Assembly: GCF_000317835.1 (NCBI RefSeq)
Contig: NC_019793.1
Location: 682,001 to 746,000, forward strand
DNA from: Deinococcus peraridilitoris DSM 19664
GTDB lineage: Bacteria; Deinococcota; Deinococci; Deinococcales; Deinococcaceae
Direction: 5' to 3'
Length of the DNA stretch: 64,000 bases
Below the pieces are notes generated by a model. It was not told where the DNA came from. It ran no database searches and worked only from the letters and a program-made list of their open reading frames with translations. Positions within the stretch are counted from its first letter, which is position 1; the number at the start of each line of letters is the position of its first letter. Shown here piece by piece: positions 1-7,174 of the stretch. The translations under genes and the position numbers were made by a program.

Positions 1-130
1 ACGCGACTCATCCCGGTGTGGAAGCCACTTTCGTCGAAGCACACCAGGTCGTGCAGCTTCAGTCCAGTTATCTCATTCACAAAGGCGGCTCGAGCTTCAG
101 GGGACTGTTCAGTGGCGCGGACGGTCTTTT
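1..130 (-). CDS. IS630-family transposase, catalytic frame (OrfB), partial
   Basis: In the frame shifted +1 relative to OrfA, the minus strand from the A7 run to the window edge encodes TEQSPEARAAFVNEITGLK followed by LHDLVCFDESGFHTGMSR. The stretch with D-L-V-C-F-D-E-S-G-F is the first catalytic-aspartate region of IS630 DDE transposases. Only about 40 residues are in the window. Programmed +1 (or -2) slippage on the A run is the likely way the two frames are joined; a simple indel is the alternative. Confidence 0.7.
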
Positions 131-468
131 TTTCTCGTGATTGAGAGCCGTTCGAACATGCGGTCCATGGTTTTGATGCTGACCCGCACGCCATGCTGCT
201 CGAAGTAGTACTCCACGTGCTTAGCAAGGGTCGCATCGGGGTACTGCTCCACCTGGGCTCGTAGGACAGCATGGCTGGCTTCTCCCAGGATTCGTACCCG
301 GCCTTTGTGCCGGACTGGCGCCAGGGGCTGGCCTGCAGCGTGAGCCCGCACATAGCTGCGTACCGCTGATTCACTCAGCCGGAAGGTGCGGGCCACTTGC
401 GCGATCACTGGCGTGTCCTGGTATGCCGCCACCACTCGCTCTCGTAAATCCAACGAATACGCCCTCAT
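109..468 (-). CDS. IS630-family transposase, N-terminal frame (OrfA)
   Basis: 119 residues forming a helix-turn-helix DNA-binding domain: the N-terminus MRAYSLDLRERVVAAYQ and the segment VARTFRLSESAVRSYVRAH are typical of IS630 OrfA. In an intact element this part binds the terminal inverted repeats and is fused by frameshifting to the DDE catalytic part. The start ATG at 468 lies 25 bases inside the element end. The frame closes shortly after the A7 run, and the neighbouring frame continues with transposase sequence, so this is one half of a two-frame transposase. Confidence 0.85.
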   Translation of the reverse strand: MRAYSLDLRERVVAAYQDTPVIAQVARTFRLSESAVRSYVRAHAAGQPLAPVRHKGRVRILGEASHAVLRAQVEQYPDATLAKHVEYYFEQHGVRVSIKTMDRMFERLSITRKKDRPRH

Positions 469-646
469 CCTTCTATCCTACGGACAAATGCTCTAGGGCG
501 CACCGGGGCAAACGGAAAAGATCGAGGGCGACAAACCCGCCATTGCCGGACTCAACACGGGGCCGCTCGCCGCGTCATCCGGCTGGTGCTGACGCGGGGG
601 TAACACGCGACCCCCTTGCCATTCAAAAGCGTGAGAGAAGGCAGTG

Positions 647-777
647 AGCGCCGGATAGATAGGGCGACAGTTTCGATCTAACCGGCGCCAGTCACAGGTC
701 GCCGTCCGCATACCTGAACGCCACGACGGCGATGCCTGTGCCTCACGGGCAATCCGGTCGCCGCCCTATCCGGCGCT
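647..777. repeat. 131-bp segment bounded by 12-bp inverted repeats
   Basis: AGCGCCGGATAG at 647-658 is exactly complementary to CTATCCGGCGCT at 766-777, and the similarity continues inward with gaps (GGGCGAC on the left, GTCGCCGCCC on the right). The enclosed 107 bp contain no recognisable coding sequence. The layout resembles a small non-autonomous element or a transcribed hairpin with a large loop. No flanking target duplication is evident, so its mobility is conjecture. Confidence 0.4.
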
Positions 778-807
778 TTCGTACACTGCGGCGCTTTCGT
801 ACACTGC
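772..807. repeat. 18-bp perfect tandem duplication
   Basis: GGCGCTTTCGTACACTGC occurs twice in direct succession (772-789 and 790-807). The first copy overlaps the right arm of the 647-777 inverted repeat. It looks like a simple slippage duplication; no gene spans it. Confidence 0.8.
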
Positions 808-859
808 AACGTCATGCTCGAACAGCATGCGCACGGTGACCCGGATGGGTTTCCTTGAC

Positions 860-2050
860 TCAGGAAGGACCACTGGTCTGCTGCGAGAGCCGCAGAGCCG
901 CCTCGACCAGGACTTTCACACCATGACTGAGGGCTTGCTCATCAATTGCGAATTTTGGGTGGTGATGCGGAGCGGAGATTCCCGCCTGCTCGTTGCGCGC
1001 ACCAATGAAGATAAAGGTACCAGGCGCTTTCGTCTGGTAGGCGCTGAAGTCTTCTCCACCCATAGTGGGTTGAGCCTCGATCAAGGCGTCCGGGCCGAGC
1101 GTGTCACGAACCACGCTCCGGAGGACGTCGGTCACTTCCGGGTCGTTGACCGTCGCGCGGTATCCGAAGGTGTAATTCAGTTGGTACGAGGCCCCGAACC
1201 CGTCCGTCAACCCCTGCACGAGTCGCTCCATCAAGCGCGGAATCTGCTCTCTCAAGCTCGCGTCGAAGGTTCGTACGGTTCCGGTGAGCACAGCCGAGTT
1301 GGGAATGATGTTGTGCGCCGTTCCCGACTGGAACGTTGTCACACTCACCACTGCCGGCTCGAGTGGATCGCGCTGCCGGGAGACGATGGTCTGCAAGGCC
1401 GTGACGATATGCGCGGCAATGACGATCGGGTCGACCGTTTCGTGCGGCATGGCGCCGTGTCCGCCTTTCCCGATGACCGTCAGTTCGAAGGTATCCGGCG
1501 CGGCCATGAGGGGGCCAGATTTCAGGGCGACCAAACCAACCGGTATCGGGGAAAACAAATGGGCGCCGACGGCAACATCAACGCCATCCATCACGCCGGC
1601 ATCCACGACCTGCTGAGCACCACCCGGAAAGAGTTCCTCGGCATGCTGAAAGATGAAACGCACCTCGCCATGCAGCGCCCGCGATTGTTCGGAGAGGACT
1701 TTGGCGGCACCGAGCAGCATGGCGGTATGGCCGTCGTGTCCACAGGCGTGCATCACGCCGTCGTTCTGAGATGCGAAGTCATATTCGGTTTCTTCTTGGA
1801 TGGGCAGAGCGTCCATGTCCGCGCGGAGCAGGACGGTGCGGCCCGGGCCGGCCTGGCCTTGCAAGACCGCAAGGATACTGGTTGGGGTGGGCCTGGTGAT
1901 GATCAGGCCGTTCATTTCACGCAGCTGGGTTTCGACGTAGTCTGCGGTTTCGTGCTCTTGGAATGACAGCTCCGGGTGTTGGTGCAGATGGCGGCGCCAG
2001 GTGATGACTTGTGCGTCGAGGGCGGATTGAGTGTCGGTGGTACTGGTCAT
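860..2050 (-). CDS. M20-family metallo-amidohydrolase (N-acyl amino acid / peptide amidase)
   Basis: 396 residues, normal for the M20D group (hippurate hydrolase, IAA-amino acid hydrolase, N-acetyl-diaminopimelate deacetylase relatives). These cytoplasmic enzymes cleave an acyl or aryl amide from an amino acid with a metal centre. Metal-site motifs visible are HACGHDGHTAMLLG, the FQHAEE glutamates, GAHLFSPIP, the dimerisation-domain GKGGHGAMPH and the C-terminal GGEDFSAY. The start at 2050 (MTSTTDTQS) is chosen because GAGGATCAAC precedes the ATG; an upstream extension has no ribosome site. It is the last gene of an operon with peptide uptake genes, suggesting hydrolysis of an imported acylated amino acid or peptide. 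The exact substrate cannot be told from sequence. Confidence 0.9.
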   Translation of the reverse strand: MTSTTDTQSALDAQVITWRRHLHQHPELSFQEHETADYVETQLREMNGLIITRPTPTSILAVLQGQAGPGRTVLLRADMDALPIQEETEYDFASQNDGVMHACGHDGHTAMLLGAAKVLSEQSRALHGEVRFIFQHAEELFPGGAQQVVDAGVMDGVDVAVGAHLFSPIPVGLVALKSGPLMAAPDTFELTVIGKGGHGAMPHETVDPIVIAAHIVTALQTIVSRQRDPLEPAVVSVTTFQSGTAHNIIPNSAVLTGTVRTFDASLREQIPRLMERLVQGLTDGFGASYQLNYTFGYRATVNDPEVTDVLRSVVRDTLGPDALIEAQPTMGGEDFSAYQTKAPGTFIFIGARNEQAGISAPHHHPKFAIDEQALSHGVKVLVEAALRLSQQTSGPS

Positions 2051-2195
2051 GTTGATCCTCGGTTGATCAGGCGGGCCTGCCGTTGGGTTGGTGTGATGGT
2101 CCGTGCCGTTGCCTGGCTGGCGAGCGGCACCAGGATGCAATCTTGGGACACCCTGGCGCCGCTCGGGGTTGGGGGTATGGGCGGGCGCCTGCTGG

Positions 2196-3743
2196 TTATC
2201 GTTTCTGGACGTTGCTGAGTTTGAGGATGAACGGCGAGATGGGATCGAGCGTGAATCCCTGCACGTTTTTGTTGTATGCGACGACCTGCTGGGCGTGATT
2301 GACGAACAACCAGGGGGCGTCCTCGTTGATGAGGGCCATGGCCTTCTGGTAGATCACCGCGCGTTTTTTGGGGTCGGCTTCCATGCGTCCCTGGTCCATC
2401 AGCTTGTCGACTTCGGCGTTTTTGTAGAATCCGGAGTTGAAACCTGGCGGGAAGGATTTGCTGGAGAGCAGCGGGTCGAGGACGAAGGCTGGATCGACGG
2501 GGGTGTCCATCCACGAGAGTTCCCACATATCCAGGTTTGATTTTTCGGCGCCCGCGCCGATTTTAGAAAGGAACGTGCCCCAGTCCATCTGCTGGATGTT
2601 GACTTTCACGCCGATTTGCCCAAGGTACGCCTGAATGGCGGTGCCCATCTGCACTGGACTTTGCATCCCCGATCCGGAAGTGGGAACCAGGAGGGTGGTG
2701 GTGAAGCCGTTTGGGAGTCCCGCTTGTGCGAGGAGTTCTTTGGCTTTCTGGGGGTTGTAGGCGTATTGGTTGACGTTCGGGTTGTACCCGAGTTGCATGG
2801 GCGCGAGGGGCTGCACGGCCGGGGTGCCGGTGCCGTACAGCACGCCTTCCGTGATGGCTTTGCGGTCGATGGCGTAATTCAGTGCCTGGCGGACGAGCTT
2901 GTTATCAAAGGGCGCTTTTTTGAGGTTCAGGCCGATCCACCAGATGTGCGGTCCGGCTTCCTGAGCGACGTTGAAACCGCCACTCTTGAGTTTCGCGAGG
3001 TTCTCGGCCGCCGGGTTGATGACGATATCAACCGTACCAGACTGCAGCGCCACGGCGCGCTGGCTCTCCTGGATCATCGGCACGAAGATCAGCTTCTGGC
3101 TTTTGGGTTTGTTTCCCCAGTAGTTGTTGTTGCTCTTGAGAATCAGTTGCCCGCCACGGTTCCATTTCTCAAGTGCGTACGGGCCACTGCCAGCCCCTTG
3201 GAGCGCGAAGGTCTTGCCTTTCGCGAGGGCAACTTTGGGATTGACGATGGAGCTGGTGGGCACGCTGAGGGCAGCCATGAAGGCGGAGTTGGGACTTTTG
3301 AGTTTGAATTCGACGGTGTTGTCGTTGATCTTGCGAACCCTGCTGACCGAGCCATAGTAAAACTCTGCGAATGGGAAGGGCCCGAATTTGTAGCCGGGAT
3401 TGTTCTTGTTGAGCTGCCGGTCGAAGGAGAACACGACCGCGTCCGCGTTGAGGGGATCGCCGTTGGCGAAGCGTGCTCCCGGTCGCAAGGTGAAGGTGTA
3501 CGTCAGACCGTCTTTGGACATCTGCCATTTGGTCGCCAGGGCAGGTTGGAAATCTCCTTTGGGCCCGAGTTTGACGAGGGTATCGTACATATGCGACAGC
3601 ACGTGCATGGTGTTGAGGTCCGTAACTTGAGCTGGATCGAGGGAAGTGGCGTCCGCTTCGTAACCGACGATCAGCTGGTTTGGCGTTTGGGCGGCGCCGA
3701 GGGTCATGGTTGCGAGCAGTGCGGTGAGCAGGTACTTGTTCAT
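2196..3743 (-). CDS. ABC transporter substrate-binding protein, peptide/opine family 5
   Basis: 515 residues with a Sec signal peptide (MNKYLLTALLATMTLGAAQT) and no lipobox cysteine, so probably a soluble or surface-associated extracytoplasmic binding protein. The family-5 signature is present: LDPAQVTDLNTMHVLSHMYD near the N-terminus, then WQMSKDGLTYTFTLRPGARF and VRQALNYAIDRKAI. Members bind di/oligopeptides, nickel, glutathione or similar small ligands and hand them to DppBC-type permeases. The gene follows dppB, dppC and the DUF1028 gene, 36 bases after the latter. Ligand unknown; the flanking amidohydrolase points to a peptide or N-acyl amino acid. Confidence 0.93.
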   Translation of the reverse strand: MNKYLLTALLATMTLGAAQTPNQLIVGYEADATSLDPAQVTDLNTMHVLSHMYDTLVKLGPKGDFQPALATKWQMSKDGLTYTFTLRPGARFANGDPLNADAVVFSFDRQLNKNNPGYKFGPFPFAEFYYGSVSRVRKINDNTVEFKLKSPNSAFMAALSVPTSSIVNPKVALAKGKTFALQGAGSGPYALEKWNRGGQLILKSNNNYWGNKPKSQKLIFVPMIQESQRAVALQSGTVDIVINPAAENLAKLKSGGFNVAQEAGPHIWWIGLNLKKAPFDNKLVRQALNYAIDRKAITEGVLYGTGTPAVQPLAPMQLGYNPNVNQYAYNPQKAKELLAQAGLPNGFTTTLLVPTSGSGMQSPVQMGTAIQAYLGQIGVKVNIQQMDWGTFLSKIGAGAEKSNLDMWELSWMDTPVDPAFVLDPLLSSKSFPPGFNSGFYKNAEVDKLMDQGRMEADPKKRAVIYQKAMALINEDAPWLFVNHAQQVVAYNKNVQGFTLDPISPFILKLSNVQKR

Positions 3744-3779
3744 GGTTTCTCCTGATGGGGCAGCGGTTGGGCGCGCGTT

Positions 3780-4493
3780 TCAGTGATCCTGAAGCAGCCC
3801 GCGTTTTCGGGACTCCTCCATGTTGAAGAGGCCCTGCGGGTGAGCTTTTGAAGGGAGCATGCCGATGAGTGGAAGCAGAGTTTCCCTGGCGACGTCGTAC
3901 ACGCGCTGCAGTTCAGGAACAGGGTCGGTGTGCTCGTCGACGCGCAAATCAACCAGCGGGTACTGCTCGGTGCTGTACACTTTCACGGCCGCGGACTGTT
4001 TGCCGCGTTTGTCACCTCCGGCGTTCTGACCGGCTTGCAGGGCCTCAAGCAGGCGTTCGACGAGCGGGCGGTGTTCGCTGCGCTCGAAACTGTCTTTCAT
4101 GGCGTTCAGCGTCTCTGCACCGACGAGCATATTGCCGGCGATGGCGTAGTCAGGTCCGGTCAGGTGACCGTACCAGCCGTCGCAGCCATCACCGGAGAAC
4201 GCGGCGGAGCCTCCATGGCGGTCGACGATCGCGAATTGCCGCAGGGCCAGTCCCTGATCGCGTTGCTTGAGGAGCTCGAGTGTTTCGCTGGCGGAATGAC
4301 CATCGGCGAGGTACTCGAGCCCCCAGATGCCGAGGTAAGGATTGACGAAGGATTGTGAGGCGACGGCGCCCACTTCAGCCTGTACAAAGGGACAGAGCAT
4401 GCCCACGCCGGGCACGGCGGTGGACACCGCCACGCCAAGCTGTCCGGTCTGGGCGCACCGGGCGGTGATCGAGAAGGTGTTGAGTTTTACCAT
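3780..4493 (-). CDS. DUF1028 family protein (Ntn-hydrolase-like)
   Basis: 237 residues. The N-terminus MVKLNTFSITARCAQTGQLG followed by VAVSTAVPGVGMLCPFVQAE is the hallmark of DUF1028, a family with a proposed Ntn-hydrolase-like fold and no established reaction. The start at 4493 is set by AGGAGG four bases before the ATG and by alignment to the family start; a GTG further upstream has no such site. It sits between the permease genes and the binding-protein gene of a peptide transporter, 37 bases after dppC. Co-occurrence with an M20 amidohydrolase suggests a role in processing the imported compound, but that is inference. Confidence 0.85.
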   Translation of the reverse strand: MVKLNTFSITARCAQTGQLGVAVSTAVPGVGMLCPFVQAEVGAVASQSFVNPYLGIWGLEYLADGHSASETLELLKQRDQGLALRQFAIVDRHGGSAAFSGDGCDGWYGHLTGPDYAIAGNMLVGAETLNAMKDSFERSEHRPLVERLLEALQAGQNAGGDKRGKQSAAVKVYSTEQYPLVDLRVDEHTDPVPELQRVYDVARETLLPLIGMLPSKAHPQGLFNMEESRKRGLLQDH

Positions 4494-4530
4494 GGAGCCT
4501 CCTGTTCGACGGGTCGCGGTTTCAGGTTCT

Positions 4531-5403
4531 TCACTCTTCACGCATCAAGCTGCTTCGTAAGCCCACCCCGAACAGATTCAATCCGACCACGGCGATGACG
4601 ATCATCAGCCCGGGTAGCATCGCCACCTGGGGGAGTGAGGCCATGTAGTTCTGGGACTCAGCGAGCATGCTGCCCCAGTCGGCCGTAGGTGGTTGGGTGC
4701 CCAGGCCGAGGAAGCTCAAGGCAGATGTTTGTCCGATCATCCAGCCGGTGGTCATGAAGAGCGTTGGGATCGTGACGCTGATGATGTTCGGCAGCATGTG
4801 AGACAACACGATGCGCTGATGGTTGGCCCCCAAGGCGAGGGCGGCAGTGATGAATTCACGTTCACGGACGCGCGCGGCTTCACTTTTGACAAGGCGGGCG
4901 GTGAAGGGGACGTTGGCGATGGCGACGGCAATCAAGGCATTGATGGTGGACGGCCCGAGCGCGGCGACGATCAAAATGGCCAGCAGAATGAACGGGAAGC
5001 CCATCAGGATGTCCGTCAGGCGCATGACGATCACATCGATCCAGCCTTTGTAGTACGCGGCGATCAGGCCAAGTGCGGTGCCGAGTGACGTAGAGATCAA
5101 CGCCGCGACGACGCTGCTGATGAGCGTGATGCGTCCTCCGTACAGCAGGCGGCTCAGCAGGTCACGCCCCAGGTTGTCCGTGCCGAGCAGGTGACCCTCG
5201 AAATTGAAGGACTTGAGAGACTGAACAGGATTGATGGCGTTCGGGTCGGATGGCGCCAGGACCGGGGCAAGCAAAGCAAACGCCGCGAGCAGCAGCATGA
5301 TGGCCGCGCCAGCCAGGAGATAGCCGTTGCTTTTCAAGCTTCGCTTTTGAGAAGCCGCTTCGGTGTTCGTCAGGGGTTCGGTCGATACGGAGGCGTTATG
5401 CAT
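4531..5403 (-). CDS. Peptide-type ABC transporter permease, DppC-like
   Basis: 290 residues with an N-terminal transmembrane segment (YLLAGAAIMLLLAAFALLAP), a periplasmic loop containing LLGTDNLGRDLLSRLLYGGR, and the inner-membrane component loop with EREFITAALALGANHQRIV. These are the DppC/OppC signatures. The ATG at 5403 overlaps the end of the dppB-like gene by 8 bases (ATGCATAA), giving translational coupling. It pairs with DppB to form the membrane channel. No ATPase genes (dppD/dppF) are in this operon, so the energising subunits must be encoded elsewhere. Confidence 0.93.
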   Translation of the reverse strand: MHNASVSTEPLTNTEAASQKRSLKSNGYLLAGAAIMLLLAAFALLAPVLAPSDPNAINPVQSLKSFNFEGHLLGTDNLGRDLLSRLLYGGRITLISSVVAALISTSLGTALGLIAAYYKGWIDVIVMRLTDILMGFPFILLAILIVAALGPSTINALIAVAIANVPFTARLVKSEAARVREREFITAALALGANHQRIVLSHMLPNIISVTIPTLFMTTGWMIGQTSALSFLGLGTQPPTADWGSMLAESQNYMASLPQVAMLPGLMIVIAVVGLNLFGVGLRSSLMREE

Positions 5404-6349
5404 TGTTGCCTTTAAGACGTGGGTCGATTGCGGCGTAGGAGGCTTCAACGGCGAAGTTGACGGCAACAAAGATGGCGGAAAGCAACAGGCTCGCGCCGAG
5501 CACCACCGGGTAATCACGGCTGATGGCGGATTGCACGAGCAGTTGCCCGATGCCGGGCCAGTTGAAGACGTTCTCAACCAGCACGGCTCCACCGATGACG
5601 TAATTGATTTCGAGACCGAGGGTGGTCACCACCGGAATCCAGGTGTTGCGCAGGGCATGCCTGATGATGGCTTTTCGGTACGAGAGGCCTTTGGCGACGC
5701 TGGTACGCACGTAGTCCTGTTTGACTTCGTTGAGCAGGGTCGAGCGGGTGATCTGCGCGATGACCGCAGCAGGAGCGAGAGAGAGCGCGACGACGGGCAG
5801 CACCAGGTGATGCGCCACGTCCATCCAGCCTCCACTCCCACCAGGGGTGTGCATCCCGCTGGTGGGGAACCAGCCGAGTTGTAAGCCGAAGAACAGGATC
5901 AGGAGCAGCCCGAGCCAGAAGACGGGCAGGGCCAGCGCGATGAACATGATGGTGTTGGCGCTGTGGTCAACCCAGCCTCGCCGGTACAGTCCACTCAGCA
6001 GACCTGCGGTAATGCCAAGAAGGGTGGCGACGAAGAAGGAGGGCACCGCGAGGATCATGGAGTTCGTCAGCCGTTCGTAGAGGACGGATGATACCGATTG
6101 CTTGATGCTGATGGATGTTCCGAGGTCGCCGCTGAGGGCCTGACCGAGCCATTTGAAATACTGAACGATAGCCGGTTGATCCAGGCCAAGCTCGACCGTG
6201 AGGCGCTGCAGGGCTTCTGGAGTGGCGAACGGTCCAAGCAGCAGTTGCGCGGGGCTGCCCGGCGCGAGGTGGAGGGCTAGGAAGACCGTGGCAGATACGC
6301 CCCACAGAACGAAGATGAAGAGCAGGAGGCGCTGAAAGAGATACAACAT
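5396..6349 (-). CDS. Peptide-type ABC transporter permease, DppB-like
   Basis: 317 residues, usual length for DppB/OppB. Features: first membrane segment MLYLFQRLLLFIFVLWGVSA, the conserved LGLDQPAIVQYFKWL, and the EAA-type loop around VRTSVAKGLSYRKAIIRHA. The start at 6349 is preceded by GAGG at suitable spacing and matches the family start; longer upstream reading is unlikely to be protein. It is the first gene of the five-gene operon reading to 860, and about 220 bases separate it from the palindrome-rich promoter at 6565-6607. Confidence 0.93.
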   Translation of the reverse strand: MLYLFQRLLLFIFVLWGVSATVFLALHLAPGSPAQLLLGPFATPEALQRLTVELGLDQPAIVQYFKWLGQALSGDLGTSISIKQSVSSVLYERLTNSMILAVPSFFVATLLGITAGLLSGLYRRGWVDHSANTIMFIALALPVFWLGLLLILFFGLQLGWFPTSGMHTPGGSGGWMDVAHHLVLPVVALSLAPAAVIAQITRSTLLNEVKQDYVRTSVAKGLSYRKAIIRHALRNTWIPVVTTLGLEINYVIGGAVLVENVFNWPGIGQLLVQSAISRDYPVVLGASLLLSAIFVAVNFAVEASYAAIDPRLKGNNA

Positions 6350-6929
6350 GGGCTGAACCTCGGGTGGCGTGCTGCCCAGAATTTGATCCTGGGTTGAATT
6401 GAGTCGGGGACGGGCTTTTGTAGGGCTTGCGAGTTGATCGCGCTTCCGAGCGTGCATTGTGTCGGGCGACAGGCTTTCGAATCAGCGCACGCGTGTGCCT
6501 GTCATGGTTTCCCATGTGTTAGGGAACACAACGCTGACTCAGCAACGAAATCACAGTGAATGAATTGAATTATTCAACAGTGTATCATCTGACTCAGATT
6601 ATTCAACGGGAGCGGGAGGCCAGCCACCTTCACCAATCGTCAAAGCCTGACTGACCTGCCTCACACAGAGCGGGTCTCATTCATGACAACTCAGGCACCC
6701 GCAGAACGCTCCCGGCAGACGCCCAAACCACCGACTTCTTGGGACTGCGCGAGCAGGAAAGCATCAACATCAAAAGCCTCTCCTTCATCGCGGAGCACGC
6801 CAGCCTCTGCGTCGCCCGCCCTGCACCCAAACATCACTTGCGTCACCAGCCTCAACGCCAGACTGAGGTTGCACCAGTTGTGCGCAGACGGGATTAAGAA
6901 CTCCGAGAATGACGACAACGAGGTGCAAC
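6350..6929. other. Intergenic stretch between peptide operon and IS3 remnant
   Basis: 6350-6560 is the presumed 5' leader of the operon. 6565-6607 is the operator/promoter. 6610-6929 holds no gene I can support: open frames exist, for example a stop-free frame reading LREQESINIKSLSFIAEHAS around 6750-6810, but none has a ribosome site or recognisable domain. It may be a decayed gene. Confidence 0.4.
6565..6607 (-). promoter_or_regulatory. Candidate operon promoter with paired operators
   Basis: On the minus strand TTGAAT (6601-6606) and TACACT (6579-6584) are spaced by 16 bases, a plausible -35/-10 pair for the peptide-transport operon. The 10-mer ATTATTCAAC occurs twice in the plus strand (6569-6578 and 6598-6607), 29 bases apart: one copy covers the -35 and the other lies just past the -10. 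The downstream copy is half of an inverted repeat TTGAAT-T-ATTCAA (6565-6577), and the spacer holds another, TCTGA-C-TCAGA (6588-6598). This looks like an operator for a dimeric regulator that is not encoded beside it. Confidence 0.55.
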
Positions 6930-7011
6930 ATGGGACGACGCAGAACGTACGGTGGCGAGTTCAAGCAGCAAGCCGTCGAGCTGGCCCGGCAGGAAGGCAA
7001 CACCACCCTAA
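6930..7011 (+). pseudogene. IS3-family transposase OrfA, 5' fragment
   Basis: ATG at 6930 opens a frame reading MGRRRTYGGEFKQQAVELA then RQEGNTTL, the start of the helix-turn-helix OrfA of IS3-type elements. After about 27 codons the match ends abruptly at 7011/7012, exactly where the 137-bp hairpin repeat begins. The rest of OrfA is missing. Confidence 0.7.
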
Positions 7012-7148
7012 GTGTCTACCGCTTCAGATCTTCCGTTCTGGGAACAGCACCCAGAACGACAGAACCCAGCGGCAGACACGCTTCCCCTCCTCGCCTCCCC
7101 TCGCCCCACGTTTTTGGAGAACACCAAAACTCAAGTGGGAGCTACTTA
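7012..7148. repeat. 137-bp two-hairpin dispersed repeat, copy 1
   Basis: Matches 19849-19985 over the full 137 bp with about 10 substitutions and no indels. Hairpin A: 7012-7023 pairs with 7068-7079 (11 of 12 pairs), with an inner stem GTTCTGGG (7035-7042) to CCCAGAAC (7050-7057) and a 7-base loop. Hairpin B: CCCAC (7105-7109) to GTGGG (7135-7139) with inner TTTTGG (7112-7117) to CCAAAA (7124-7129). The right edge is 26 bases beyond the selO stop codon. It resembles the small non-coding repeats described in Deinococcus; assignment to a named class is not possible here. Confidence 0.85.
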
Positions 7149-7174
7149 GGGATCGCCCGCGAATGCTCGCATCG

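Larger units (their letters stand above)
1..493 (-). mobile_element. IS630-family insertion sequence, cut by window edge
   Basis: The element reads leftwards. Its outer end is placed at 493 because the sequence there on the minus strand begins GAGCATTTGTCCGTAGG and is followed outward by the dinucleotide TA at 494-495, the target duplicated by IS630/Tc1-type elements. It carries two overlapping frames joined at a run of seven A residues (127-133). The other end is outside the window, so intactness and the second TA cannot be seen. Confidence 0.75.
469..859. other. Non-coding stretch with an inverted-repeat-bounded segment and a short tandem duplication
   Basis: No convincing gene is seen on either strand between the IS630 end and the amidohydrolase stop. 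The open frames here lack the codon pattern and motifs of the neighbouring genes. The stretch contains the inverted repeat pair at 647-658/766-777 and the 18-bp tandem duplication at 772-807, described separately. Confidence 0.5.

Noticed and set aside
813..829. CATGCT-CGAAC-AGCATG inverted repeat
   Set aside because: Six-base arms in a non-coding stretch with no promoter or gene nearby to regulate; likely chance.
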